The notes beneath the pieces were generated by a model. The model made no database searches. It was not told where the DNA came from and saw nothing but the letters and a program-made list of their open reading frames with translations. From contig CAWDNS010000002.1 of assembly GCA_963803775.1 (NCBI GenBank), positions 434,001-498,000 on the forward strand: DNA of 64,000 nucleotides. Direction: 5' to 3'. This DNA is from JABCZH01 sp963803775. GTDB lineage: Bacteria; Acidobacteriota; Terriglobia; Terriglobales; Acidobacteriaceae. The position numbers and the translations under genes were made by a program. Below are positions 17,296 through 25,587 of the stretch, one piece after another (positions within the stretch are counted from its first letter, which is position 1; every line of letters begins with the position of its first letter).

Positions 17296-18186
17296 TCACC
17301 CTGCTTGCCGCGCCGCAGGGCCCCGGCGTGAAGAACCGACGAATCCTTGGACGAGTGCGGCAATTTCGTCTGCGGCGGTGCCCAAGGCGAAGTGGCCGCC
17401 ATCGATGATGTGGACTTCGGCTTTGGGGACATCGCGGCGATAGGACTCTGGCTCGGAGGGGTCGAACGAAGACTCATACTTACCCCAGATCACCAACAGG
17501 CGCGGCTGCTTCTCGCGCATCCATGCTTGCCATTTCGGGTAGGAATCGACGTTGGTGCGGTAGTCATAGAAGAGGTCGCTTTGAATGTCAGCCTGGCCGG
17601 GCTGATTTAGAAAATAAAATTCGTCGGTCCAGAGATCGGGGTTATGGCGTTCCACGTTGGGATCGTTCCCCGCGTGGCGGGACTTCGTGGTTGCGAGCGA
17701 TAGGAGATTTGTGCGTAGCGCGCTTTCGTTGGCGGCGCGATCGGCCCAAAAGGCGCGCCGCGTTTTCCAGTTCTCGCCGAGACCGGTGTTGTGTGCTACC
17801 GCGTCTTGGACGATGAGAGCTTCGACTCGATCCGGGTGAGCCAAGATCATGCGAAAGCCGACGGGGCCACCGTAATCCTGCATGTAGAGGGTAAAGTGGG
17901 AGAGACCGAGCGCTTCGGTGAAGTGATTCATGATGTCCGCGATGTGATCGAAGGTGTACTCGAACTTTTTCGGGTCCGGCCAGTCGCTGTGTCCGAAGCC
18001 CGGATAATCGGGCGCGACAAGATGATAGCGATCGGAAAGACGGGTGAAGAGAGGCTCGAACATTCGCGAAGAAGACGGCAAACCGTGCAGCAGGAGAATC
18101 GTCGGGGCGTCTTTCGGACCAGACTCCCGGTAGAAAATTGACAGCCCATCGATCTGTGCGGTGCGATAAAAAGTCGAATGCTTCAT
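17296..18186 (-). CDS. alpha/beta hydrolase with Asp nucleophile (haloalkane dehalogenase/epoxide hydrolase-like)
   Basis: 296 residues from ATG 18186 (MKHSTFYRTAQIDG); GAGGAA lies about eight bases upstream. The oxyanion motif is LLHGLPSSS. The nucleophile elbow is LYMQDYGGPVG, where Asp replaces the Ser of esterases, as in haloalkane dehalogenases and epoxide hydrolases. The late DGGHFAL gives the catalytic His. Substrate unknown. The gene is first in an operon with the SDR, and one copy of the island operator lies 135 bases upstream (18321-18357). Confidence 0.8.
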   Translation of the reverse strand: MKHSTFYRTAQIDGLSIFYRESGPKDAPTILLLHGLPSSSRMFEPLFTRLSDRYHLVAPDYPGFGHSDWPDPKKFEYTFDHIADIMNHFTEALGLSHFTLYMQDYGGPVGFRMILAHPDRVEALIVQDAVAHNTGLGENWKTRRAFWADRAANESALRTNLLSLATTKSRHAGNDPNVERHNPDLWTDEFYFLNQPGQADIQSDLFYDYRTNVDSYPKWQAWMREKQPRLLVIWGKYESSFDPSEPESYRRDVPKAEVHIIDGGHFALGTAADEIAALVQGFVGSSRRGPAARQAG

Positions 18187-18320
18187 GGTTTGTTCCTCGA
18201 GAACGTCGTGCGAGGTTAGCACCCTTTAGTATTTTCATGTTCCTCTCCCATTCCTGGTCGTGACGATTTCGATTGAATTCGGTCGACGCGAGTAATCAGA
18301 ACAGAAGCTTGGCAGATGAA

Positions 18321-18357
18321 CAATTGGACGATAGTATCGTCGATACCTTGGTATCGG
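18321..18357. promoter_or_regulatory. island operator, copy 1 (upstream of the hydrolase-SDR operon)
   Basis: Contains CAATTGGACGATAGTATCG, then TCGATAC, four bases and GTATCG. It aligns base for base, with the same spacing, to the copies at 23844-23880 and 23966-24001. Nested dyads (GTATCG.CGATAC and CGATAC....GTATCG) suggest a dimeric regulator. CAATTG lies nearest the gene. Confidence 0.7.
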
Positions 18358-18378
18358 CTCTCCTGCTCCGTCGATCGA

Positions 18379-18852
18379 TCACCTCAGTAGCTTGTCGGCG
18401 AGCCAGTAATCGACACTGAACTTTCCCGGACCGGAGCAGATCAGCCAGATAAAGAAGAGCACGTACAGGACTTCCGGAAGGTAGAGGAAATCGTCGAGCC
18501 AGTTAAGAGGGGAAAGTCCTTTAGGCAAGGTGGACAGCGCGCTGGTCAGGGTGGCGACTGTCATGTCGATCAATAAAGCCATGCTGGCCACGCTCGATAG
18601 AAACCCCAACGCCACCAAAGATCCCCCGAAGCACTCGACACTCGCCACGAAGTAAGCCGTCTGCTTGGGAAACGGGATTTTCGCCTTAACCAGCGTGTCG
18701 TAAACGGGTTTCGTGCCGCCGGCGACAAACAATTTGTTGGCCCCCGAGATGGCGAAGAACAGCCCGATCGAAACCCGTACCAGCAGGATGGCATATTGCT
18801 CCAAATCACTGTTGCCCACCAACGCAAACTGCACTAACCGTTTCCAATCCAT
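18379..18852 (-). CDS. DoxX-family membrane protein
   Basis: 157 residues from ATG 18852, two bases after the stop of the upstream gene. Four membrane helices with the family look (LLVRVSIGLFFAISGANKLF, TAYFVASVECFGGSLVALGF, VASMALLIDMTVATL, LPEVLYVLFFIWLICSG). DoxX proteins are small inner-membrane proteins linked to quinone or redox stress functions. It is the last gene of the cupin/SnoaL-like/DoxX unit. Confidence 0.85.
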   Translation of the reverse strand: MDWKRLVQFALVGNSDLEQYAILLVRVSIGLFFAISGANKLFVAGGTKPVYDTLVKAKIPFPKQTAYFVASVECFGGSLVALGFLSSVASMALLIDMTVATLTSALSTLPKGLSPLNWLDDFLYLPEVLYVLFFIWLICSGPGKFSVDYWLADKLLR

Positions 18853-18854
18853 AT

Positions 18855-19274
18855 TTATGTGTCCATCCGTTCGACCCATTGTGTGCGCGATGCGGGAGCC
18901 ACAAATGGATCCGCAAAGTACTGGGTTTCCCGCGCCACCTTATCGCCCCTGAATTCCATGATGCTCACGGTGCAGGACGGCTTGCCGTCATAGGTCAGGA
19001 TTAGTTCGGTGACCCAAAGATCGCCGCCGCCGATGATTCGCCGGATAGTGAACCGCTTCTTGTTGGGCTGGCTCGCGCGTTGGCCCTGTATGTTGCGCCG
19101 GCCACGGGTTCGCTCCCCGGACTGCGGGTAGTCCAGCACCGCGTCTTCGTGGTAGATGAGGTGCTCGGCTTCAAAATCGTTGGCATCAGACGCCGCCCAA
19201 TGCTGATCCAGTGCCGCACGGATTTCTTGGTCTCGGGCCCCGGAATCCCACTCCTGTTTTTGTCGATCGTCCAT
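18855..19274 (-). CDS. SnoaL/NTF2-like protein
   Basis: 139 residues. Pattern of the SnoaL-like NTF2 fold: N-terminal helix (EIRAALDQHWAASDANDFEA), EDAVLDYPQSGERTRGRRNI, then strands ending GDKVARETQYFADPF. Such proteins are small cone-shaped enzymes or binders; the substrate cannot be told. It sits between cupin and DoxX genes on the same strand. Confidence 0.75.
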   Translation of the reverse strand: MDDRQKQEWDSGARDQEIRAALDQHWAASDANDFEAEHLIYHEDAVLDYPQSGERTRGRRNIQGQRASQPNKKRFTIRRIIGGGDLWVTELILTYDGKPSCTVSIMEFRGDKVARETQYFADPFVAPASRTQWVERMDT

Positions 19275-19310
19275 CCTGAGTCCTCAGTTTGGCAAGAGCT
19301 GAAACTTCTT

Positions 19311-19766
19311 CTACGAGTGGTTGTTTCGCGGATCGTCTTTCGGGCTGAGGTATTCCAGTCCAAGCGGCCCCATGGCGGTGATTTGCGTGATGTACTCGCC
19401 GGATTTCGCCCAGTGGAAATGGTGCGTGTTGCCCGGGAGAATGATCACCGCGCCCGGGGGGTAGGCCTCCAAGTTACTGGCGTCGAATTCGTCGCCCCGT
19501 CCAATATAAAAAACCCCTGAAATCACCGTATAGACTCGATCCTCAGGGTGCTTATGAGGCATCAACTTCGCGCCGTGAGGCGACTTGACCCTGATGGTGT
19601 AAGGGCCGGGCTGCGAGGGCTGACCCACCATAACGGCCAGCCGAACGGAAGGCGGAAACGCCGGGAACGGTTTCCAATCGACATCTTCCGGCAAGATAGT
19701 TTTGAAAACCTCCTGCCCGAGTTGGTGAGGCAGGACTTCGCTTGGCTGGGCAGCTTTCTGAGACAT
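19311..19766 (-). CDS. cupin-domain protein
   Basis: 151 residues; GAGGGGG lies just before ATG. A single cupin: motif 1 PHKHPEDRVYTVISG with two His and one Glu/Asp, motif 2 PGAVIILPGNTHHFHW. The metal ligands are present, so it is likely a small metal-dependent enzyme or sensor. First gene of a three-gene unit; a divergent gene on the plus strand shares its upstream region, which holds operator copy 2. Confidence 0.8.
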   Translation of the reverse strand: MSQKAAQPSEVLPHQLGQEVFKTILPEDVDWKPFPAFPPSVRLAVMVGQPSQPGPYTIRVKSPHGAKLMPHKHPEDRVYTVISGVFYIGRGDEFDASNLEAYPPGAVIILPGNTHHFHWAKSGEYITQITAMGPLGLEYLSPKDDPRNNHS

Positions 19767-19842
19767 ACGAACCCCCTCGTGCAGAAAATTTCCGGTCGAA
19801 CCTGCCGCATGACATTATCAAAGCACAAAGGTGGGCGTCGAG

Positions 19843-19881
19843 CAATTAGATGATGGTATCGATTGGCGGCGCAATACTATA
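19843..19881. promoter_or_regulatory. island operator, copy 2 (degenerate)
   Basis: Reads CAATTAGATGATGGTATCGA, then diverges and ends ATACTATAC. The proximal half matches the other three copies in 16 of 19 bases, but the distal dyad is poor. It lies 77 bases upstream of the cupin gene and just before the divergent plus-strand gene at 19890. Confidence 0.5.
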
Positions 19882-19889
19882 CTGGTGAG

Positions 19890-20558
19890 ATGAGCAAGCA
19901 CCTCGAATCGCTGTATCAGAATCTTCTCAACGGCAAACTACCCCATAACCTGAGTTGGAGCGAAGCCGTCGAACTGGTCGAGCATTTGGGTGAGGTCCAA
20001 CCGCATGGAGGCGATGAATTTGAGTTCCGCGTCGGCGGCCAGCGCGCCTTTTTTCGGAAGCCGAACACCCATGACGTTGGTGTGGAGGAAGTTTCCCGGC
20101 TGCGCAAATTCTTGAAGGAAGCCAAGCCGGGTGCGCGGGTAGAAGAACCGGCCCAGCCCGGCCGTATGATCGTCGTCATCGACCACCATGCCGCCCATGT
20201 TTACAAGGATTTCGGTGGAAGTCGTCCAGCGGACGAACGCACCGTGCGGCCTTACGATCCTTTCAATTTCCACCATCATCTGATTCATCGAAAGGAAGCG
20301 CACTACCGTGGCGAGCGCGTACCCGAAGAGGATTCGTTTTATGAGGAGGTCGCGAAAGATATCGCTTCCGCGAATGAGATCGTGCTCATCGGTCACGCCA
20401 CCGGAAAAAGCAACGCCGCCGAGTTCTTGAAAGAATACCTGAAGACCCATCACCCCGACATTTCTCGACGAGTCATCACCACGGAAAGCGCAGACCTATC
20501 GGCAGTGACCGAACCTGAAATTGAGGCTTTGGCCAAGCGGCACATGATCGCAGCTTAA
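19890..20558 (+). CDS. two-domain protein, HicA-like N-terminus and eRF1-domain-3-like C-terminus (tentative)
   Basis: 222 residues from ATG 19890; a TTG at 19863 in frame is less likely. Residues 1-80 (LSWSEAVELVEHLGEVQPHG, AFFRKPNTHDVGVEEVSRL) resemble a HicA-type double-stranded-RNA-binding fold: short helix, strands, conserved His. Residues about 90-220 (MIVVIDHHAAHVYK, EIVLIGHATGKSNAAEFLKE, ITTESADLSAVTEPEI) look like an alpha/beta domain seen in eRF1-like translation proteins. No signal peptide. It is the only plus-strand gene inside the island. The domain reading is from pattern only. Confidence 0.5.
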   Translation: MSKHLESLYQNLLNGKLPHNLSWSEAVELVEHLGEVQPHGGDEFEFRVGGQRAFFRKPNTHDVGVEEVSRLRKFLKEAKPGARVEEPAQPGRMIVVIDHHAAHVYKDFGGSRPADERTVRPYDPFNFHHHLIHRKEAHYRGERVPEEDSFYEEVAKDIASANEIVLIGHATGKSNAAEFLKEYLKTHHPDISRRVITTESADLSAVTEPEIEALAKRHMIAA

Positions 20559-20572
20559 AAGGCTTTACCGGC

Positions 20573-21370
20573 TCACTTCTTCTTCGCGTCGAGCGCCGGT
20601 AGAAGAAGTTTCAGCAGCGCTTGATCAGAGAACGGGTTCTGACCTGAGATCAACTCGCGATCTTGCAGGACGTAGCTCCCCCACGGCTCGACCACACTCA
20701 CGTCACCGCCCGCCGTACGCAAGGCGAAGTCCGGGTAGAACAAAACCTTACCACCAATCTCCAGCGGCTCCCGCTGCTGCTCCTCCGCGGTCGAAAAAAT
20801 AGTCATTTTATATCCAGCATAAATCCAGCCCTGAGCTTTTGCCCGCGCTCCAGCGGCATCGCCGGCCGCCAACAGGCCGACCACCTCCTTCGAGTTGGGC
20901 AGAGCCGAGAGCAGTGAAATCGGGCCATGGCAGAGCACTGCCGTAGGCTTGGATGTTTTATGAAAGTGTCTCATCACGGTGCCGGCGTCCGGATCATCGA
21001 GAAGATCGATCATCGGGCCATGGCCGCCGGGGACGAAAACAGCGTCATATTGATCCAGGCCCGATGCGATGACATCCGAAATACGAGTCGGATTTTTGAG
21101 CCCGGCAAGGCTGTCGCGGAATTTTAGATAGTCCTGAAGCTTAGCCTCGTCCCCACCGAAGAACTGGGCTATCGCGGAATTGACATCCAGTTGCGGCGTG
21201 TTGCCTTTGGGGTTGGCGAAGGTGATTTCGTAGCCCTCCTTCATCAGGGCGCGAACCGGAACCGTCAGCTCGTTGAGATAGTAGCCAGCGCCGGCATATA
21301 CCTTGCCATCTTTCAAGGGCAACCCGTGACCGCTCGAGACTAGCACTAAGACTTTTCCTTTTGTTTTCAT
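20573..21370 (-). CDS. DJ-1/PfpI-family protein (Hsp31-like glyoxalase III/chaperone)
   Basis: 265 residues from ATG 21370 (AGGAG six bases upstream); a longer frame to 21754 is chance. The nucleophile elbow is AVLCHGPISLL (Cys), with VFVPGGHGPMIDL holding the family GGHG. The size and the Tyr/Trp-rich insertion (GWIYAGYKMTIFSTAEEQQ) fit the Hsp31-like branch that deglycates or converts methylglyoxal to lactate. It is the last gene of the run enoyl-CoA hydratase, VOC, MBL-fold, DJ-1. Confidence 0.8.
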   Translation of the reverse strand: MKTKGKVLVLVSSGHGLPLKDGKVYAGAGYYLNELTVPVRALMKEGYEITFANPKGNTPQLDVNSAIAQFFGGDEAKLQDYLKFRDSLAGLKNPTRISDVIASGLDQYDAVFVPGGHGPMIDLLDDPDAGTVMRHFHKTSKPTAVLCHGPISLLSALPNSKEVVGLLAAGDAAGARAKAQGWIYAGYKMTIFSTAEEQQREPLEIGGKVLFYPDFALRTAGGDVSVVEPWGSYVLQDRELISGQNPFSDQALLKLLLPALDAKKK

Positions 21371-21465
21371 TTTGTTCTCCTCTTTGAAATCGAATCTGTT
21401 TTCCTGAATATGAGCTAGCTCTTCCTCCAAAGTGCGCAAGGACGGGCCACCGCGGTTGATGTGAG

Positions 21466-22326
21466 TTATGCCCCGGGGAATCCGAACATCAGCCAAGACT
21501 GATTGGCTACCCAATCCGGGTACAGCACCGTCATCTGATCGAACAGCTCCTGGTCGGACGTCGCGGTTTTCTGCAGCCGATCGAAGTCCTCGAGGTAACG
21601 CTTGGTGTCCTGGATTGCCGAAGGAGAGTCGGGTGCACCGGGCTTCTTGTGACCGGCGACGACAATCGCGGGATTCAGGGCCGCTAACCGGTCTAGCGCC
21701 GCGATCCAATTCTTTCGGCTCTCGGGGGTGGTGTCGCCGACGTACATGTGGCATTGGTTGTACACAACGTCGCCAGCGACAACCAGGCCGATCGATGGAA
21801 CGTGAAGAGACGTCGTATCGGCACTATCGGTGTGGCCCTGCTCGATGATGCGCAATTCGTGGCCCTCGAGAGTGAACGTGTCGCGCTCATAAGGCTCTGG
21901 TGAAACCAGCTTAGTGGCCACCTGCCCGGGAAACATCCGGCGGGCTAACCGCTCCACCGTGGGAGTGAAAGACATCTGCATGGCCTTCACTGTCTTCGGC
22001 GTTGCGATCGCCCGGGCGCCCGGGAAACGGTCTAGCAGAATGCTGAGACCGTAGAAGTGGTCGAAATGGGCGTGCGTTATATAGATGGTCTCCAGGTTGC
22101 GGTTGTGCAGAGCAACCCAATCCGCGAGAGCCTCGGCCTCAGCCACCGTCGTCATTGCGTCTACCAGCACCGCGTCGTGCTCGCCGAAGATCAAAGTCGA
22201 CGTGATCGGGTCAAAGCCGAACGCTTCGCCGAAGGGCTTTGGCCGCTCGCCGACCATAGCTTTTCCCGGTGCGGTAAAAACGTTCACACTAAGCGTCGCC
22301 TCTTTCAGTCCATTTGTGCTGGCCAT
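21466..22326 (-). CDS. MBL-fold metallo-hydrolase
   Basis: 286 residues, GAAAGGA eight bases upstream. Metal-binding motif THAHFDHF, later His in EQGHTDSADTT, Asp in VVAGDVVYNQCH and a final VAGHKKPG, a complete two-metal set. The N-terminal half resembles the class that includes glyoxalase II and lactonases. The next gene upstream is a VOC protein and downstream a DJ-1 protein, all known from aldehyde handling, so a thioester or lactone substrate is possible. Confidence 0.85.
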   Translation of the reverse strand: MASTNGLKEATLSVNVFTAPGKAMVGERPKPFGEAFGFDPITSTLIFGEHDAVLVDAMTTVAEAEALADWVALHNRNLETIYITHAHFDHFYGLSILLDRFPGARAIATPKTVKAMQMSFTPTVERLARRMFPGQVATKLVSPEPYERDTFTLEGHELRIIEQGHTDSADTTSLHVPSIGLVVAGDVVYNQCHMYVGDTTPESRKNWIAALDRLAALNPAIVVAGHKKPGAPDSPSAIQDTKRYLEDFDRLQKTATSDQELFDQMTVLYPDWVANQSWLMFGFPGA

Positions 22327-22421
22327 CTGGTAGTCCTTTCGATGTCAGGGACGGTTCAAGGCAAAGATTGGCAGAAGTGCGCCGATGAGGCGCACAGCCG
22401 GCATCCCCTCCGCGCCGAGCC

Positions 22422-22868
22422 TTAACCGTACGTCAGATCGGTGCTCTGTCCGACTTCGATGATATAGCCGTCAGGATCACGGATGTAGCAGCGTATCTCG
22501 CCGTACTTGGGGATCGGCTCCGTGATGAACTCGGCTCCGCGACTTTTCCATAATTTGTAGCACGCTTGAATATCCGCAACGCGGAAATTCATAAAGCTGT
22601 TGATGTGATTCGGGTCGGGGACGCTAAGCGTTACCGTCGGCTTATCCGGGGTCGGCCCGCCCCCAACGTTCAGAATCATCCAGATATTCGCCAGCTGAAG
22701 GTACGGAGGCGCGTTGCCGTCACCCATGGTCAGAATACGAGCGCCGAAGACCTTTTCGTAGTAGCGTGCCGATCGCTCGACGTCGGCAACGGTGAGAAAA
22801 TGCGCGATGCTGATCCCCTCGCGCGGGGGCATCTCATAGCTCTTTTGTTCGACTTGTATGGCGTTCAT
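22422..22868 (-). CDS. VOC-family (glyoxalase/bleomycin-resistance fold) protein
   Basis: 148 residues, AAGGAG six bases before ATG. Two beta-alpha-beta-beta-beta modules: SIAHFLTVADVERSARYYEK... and FMNFRVADIQACYKLW...GEIRCYIRDPDGYIIEVGQ. Metal-ligand positions (His in AHF, Glu in IIEVG) are present. Substrate unknown. Same strand as its neighbours and probably one operon with the frameshifted enoyl-CoA hydratase ahead. Confidence 0.85.
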   Translation of the reverse strand: MNAIQVEQKSYEMPPREGISIAHFLTVADVERSARYYEKVFGARILTMGDGNAPPYLQLANIWMILNVGGGPTPDKPTVTLSVPDPNHINSFMNFRVADIQACYKLWKSRGAEFITEPIPKYGEIRCYIRDPDGYIIEVGQSTDLTYG

Positions 22869-22926
22869 TCACAGCTCCTTTCGATCTAGTGTGTCCTCCT
22901 CAACATCCCGAAATTGAGAGAACCGC

Positions 22927-23798
22927 CTAGCGCACGATTTGGCCGAGGTAGTATCCTAGCCGATTTTCTGCATCCCCGGGCTTGTGGAAGCCGCGATCCA
23001 TCAGCGCTTGGATTCCATTTTGGGCGGCAGGTCGCCCGAGCGAGGCGATGCACGCATCCCACCCGGCGCCAAGCTCCACGTCCGGCGGCAGGCTGGTGTT
23101 GACGAGACGCTTGGTCTGAGCGATCGCCCATTTGTCGAACTTGGCGATCCGGGTCGCGAGCGCTTCAACGAAAGCATCCAGCTCGGCGTCGGGAAGGGCG
23201 CGATTGATGTAGCCGTAGGCCTCGGCCTGGTCTGCTCTGATGTCTTCCGAGCTCAACAGCACCTCGAGGGCGCGGTTTCGGCCGATGAGTTGGGGTAGAC
23301 GCGCCATGGGACCGCCACCCGCGACCATCCCCACACCTACCTCCCATTGCGAGATGATGGCCTTTTCGCGGCTGGCAAAACTCATGTCGCAGGCAAGTGT
23401 GATCTCGCTGCCGTTGCCCGTCGCCCGGCCGCGGATGAGGGCGATGGAGGCGACTGGCAAGCGGGTCAGGCGCGCGAGAAAGTCCGGCCAAGGCGGCAAG
23501 CCTGTAGGACCTTCCGGCATGCCGGTCAGGTCCTCAAGCTTGGCTGTGAAGTCGGAATGATCAAGAAGTAGTCGTCGACCACACTATCGAAGACCACAAC
23601 CCTGACCTGCTCATCAGCCTCCAAAGCAGCCATGACTTCCTGGAATTGTTTGACCATAACCGGGCCCATGACGTTGATCGGCGGGTTATCGATTGTGACC
23701 CGCCAATAGGCTGGCGACCGTCGTGCCAGGTGAATCTGCGCCGGGGCCGCAGGTGCGTTCATCTGTGTGAGTTTGTTAGGGGCGCTCATAGTTGCCAT
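22927..23798 (-). pseudogene. enoyl-CoA hydratase/isomerase, single frameshift
   Basis: ATG 23798 has GGAGG eight bases upstream. Frame 1 gives WRVTIDNPPINVMGPVMVKQ to VVVFDSVVDDYFL; frame 2 continues from HSDFTAKLEDLTGMPEGP through RGRATGNGSEITLACDMSFA and VGVGMVAGGGPMARLPQLIG to the stop. Adding one A at about 23552 (TTGATC to TTGAATC) joins them into one crotonase-family protein of about 290 residues. The oxyanion-hole segment (GNGSEITLACD) is present. Lacking one base, it is either a recent pseudogene or a sequence error. First gene after operator copy 3. Confidence 0.85.
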
Positions 23799-23843
23799 GG
23801 GATTTTCCTCCGCGACCATTGAGCCAGAAGAAAATGGGTCGCG

Positions 23844-23880
23844 CAATTGGACGATGGTATTGGCTATACTTTCGTATCGA
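23844..23880. promoter_or_regulatory. island operator, copy 3 (upstream of the enoyl-CoA hydratase operon)
   Basis: Reads CAATTGGACGATGGTATTG, two bases, TATAC, TTTC, GTATCGA. It lies 46 bases upstream of the minus-strand start at 23798, with CAATTG nearest that gene. Same length and spacing as copies 1 and 4. Confidence 0.7.
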
Positions 23881-23965
23881 CTGCAGCGTCTCATGCCTGA
23901 GGCATATGGCTTTTCGCGCAGCTAGTCCTGAAGGTCGATCAGTGAAGGAAACTTGCTTTCCCAAC

Positions 23966-24001
23966 CGATACGAAAGTATCGTCGATACCATTGTCCAATT
24001 G
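23966..24001. promoter_or_regulatory. island operator, copy 4 (upstream of the cytochrome P460 gene)
   Basis: The same element in the opposite direction: CGATACGAAAGTATCGTCGA then TACCATTGTCCAATTG. Its CAATTG end faces the plus-strand gene at 24114, so orientation relative to the regulated gene is the same as in the other copies. Copies 3 and 4 are about 85 bases apart, between divergent genes. Confidence 0.7.
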
Positions 24002-24113
24002 TCTTACTCCCTTCACTCTGGTTTAATTGCAGCCGTTCGAGATGCACGTTGATCGGGCTTGCAAAACTTTCTTGTGAAGGGAAATACCAACGTCCGAATT
24101 TGTGAGGAAATCT

Positions 24114-24710
24114 GTGGCGCAAGAACAACAAGAACAGAGGATAGAAACACGCACAGCCGTGAAACGTATCGGCGGCTTTACCATGGTTGCGACAGCCGTG
24201 GCAGTGCTCGCCGTCCTCGGCGTCGTGGCTCTTTACGCACAGAGCCAAGACAAGGACAAGTACTCGCTGGTATCGCCGGGCGGAATTGCGTTCTCCGACT
24301 TCAGGGGATATGAGGACTGGGCTGACGTCTCCTCCGCCCGAACCACCGAAATACTCAAGGTGATCGTCGCGAATCCCACAATGATCAACGCGTATAAAGC
24401 CGGCGTTCCCGGTAACGGCCAGCCTTTCCCGGAAGGCTCCATGATCGTGAAGCTCCAGTGGAAGCTGAAGAAGAGCACAGAGGCCCCTTTCGCCGTGGAA
24501 GTGCCGGACGTCTTTTCCCAGGCATTCGTCATGGAAAAGGACAGCAAGAGATTTTCGAAAAGCGGCGGGTGGGGATACGCGGTGTTCAACTACGACCCCG
24601 CATCCGATAAGTTCACAGCCGATGCCAAAAGCCCTTCAGACTGCGGATACGCGTGCCATACGCCAGTGAAGCCGAAGGACTACATTTTCCACCCGTACCA
24701 GAAGCGCTGA
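24114..24710 (+). CDS. cytochrome P460-family protein
   Basis: 198 residues from GTG 24114 (GAGG six bases upstream); GTG 24102 is an alternative. An N-terminal membrane/signal segment (VATAVAVLAVLGVVALYAQS, about residues 24-44) points to the periplasm. The body has the P460 pattern (FSDFRGYEDWADVSSARTTE, GVPGNGQPFPEGSMIVKLQW, WGYAVFNYD) and ends with the haem site CGYACH followed by YIFHPYQKR. P460 proteins bind a lysine-cross-linked haem and act on hydroxylamine, NO or similar. Divergent from the enoyl-CoA hydratase operon and preceded by operator copy 4. Confidence 0.85.
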   Translation: MAQEQQEQRIETRTAVKRIGGFTMVATAVAVLAVLGVVALYAQSQDKDKYSLVSPGGIAFSDFRGYEDWADVSSARTTEILKVIVANPTMINAYKAGVPGNGQPFPEGSMIVKLQWKLKKSTEAPFAVEVPDVFSQAFVMEKDSKRFSKSGGWGYAVFNYDPASDKFTADAKSPSDCGYACHTPVKPKDYIFHPYQKR

Positions 24711-25587
24711 ACCGCGCCTGACCCCGAGATCAAGTACCCGGCGCGGCGCCGCCGAGTGCACGGTGACCATGAGGCCAAGCGGGTATGCTGATCGGATTGC
24801 GGTTTTGTCCTGTAAGGCCGCGACCAGACAGTCGCGCTTTTGAATGCGTGAAACTTTCGAAATGGTAAGGACGATCGTGGGATGCTAATGAACCTACGGG
24901 TCTCCGGAAGTAGCGAGCCCCGTCCCTGCGAGTTCGCGAATCGTTCCCAGAAGCAGAGTGGAGCTTCACCTCCACTATTCTGGAGAGCCTGGGCACTCCG
25001 GGGTTGCGCCGTTATTTTCCCGGCTTTCTTGCCCCGCCAAGTGTGATCATAAAATCTTCTTCTATTCAATCTTGAGCCGACAAGAACAGTCTCCATTATT
25101 TCGTCAACAGCGGGGGCTTTCTCCACATACCCTGCTTTAACCTGGTCTTTAATCCCGCCATAGAGACTTTCGTCCCTAGGAGCTTCGGTATCTTGCAGCG
25201 GTTTTGCGCTGCGCGATAGTGTAAGCGACGCTTGCCGCGCTTCGTTTCACGGGCACTTACTGGAAGGAAATCCTTTTGCAAGAACATGTTAGCGAAGCAG
25301 TTGGCAGCGTATGTGCAAGAGTTTGCATAACCTGGTCAGCATCGCCCCTAGCGCCACCAAATGGGATCCTTTGAATTTCCGGTAGGGCTTCATTTTTCAA
25401 TGGGTTGTATGATGATCCTGGCCGATTCGAGGGACCCGGTTTTTGGTGGTGCAAGTGCTCCCTTTGGCGGGGTAATCGGGGTTGGTGTTTGGCATTCGTA
25501 ACCCTCGTGGACATTCAGGGAGTCACGTTCAAAATGTGACTCAGAGGGCGAAGCTATAGCTACCCTCATATTTGCGCTTGAGGCCTT
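24711..25587. other. intergenic region, no gene recognised
   Basis: Almost 900 bases between two differently organised gene clusters. Open frames on both strands overlap one another and lack ribosome sites or motifs. I see no tRNA, terminator or repeat. It is a natural boundary between the stress island and the FkbH operon. Confidence 0.45.

Noticed and set aside
17642..18238. A 198-residue frame inside the alpha/beta hydrolase gene
   Set aside because: Ser/Arg-rich shadow of the real gene in another frame on the same strand.
20573..21754. A 393-residue form of the DJ-1-like protein
   Set aside because: The extra 128 residues are Arg-rich and overlap the MBL gene; ATG 21370 has a good ribosome site.
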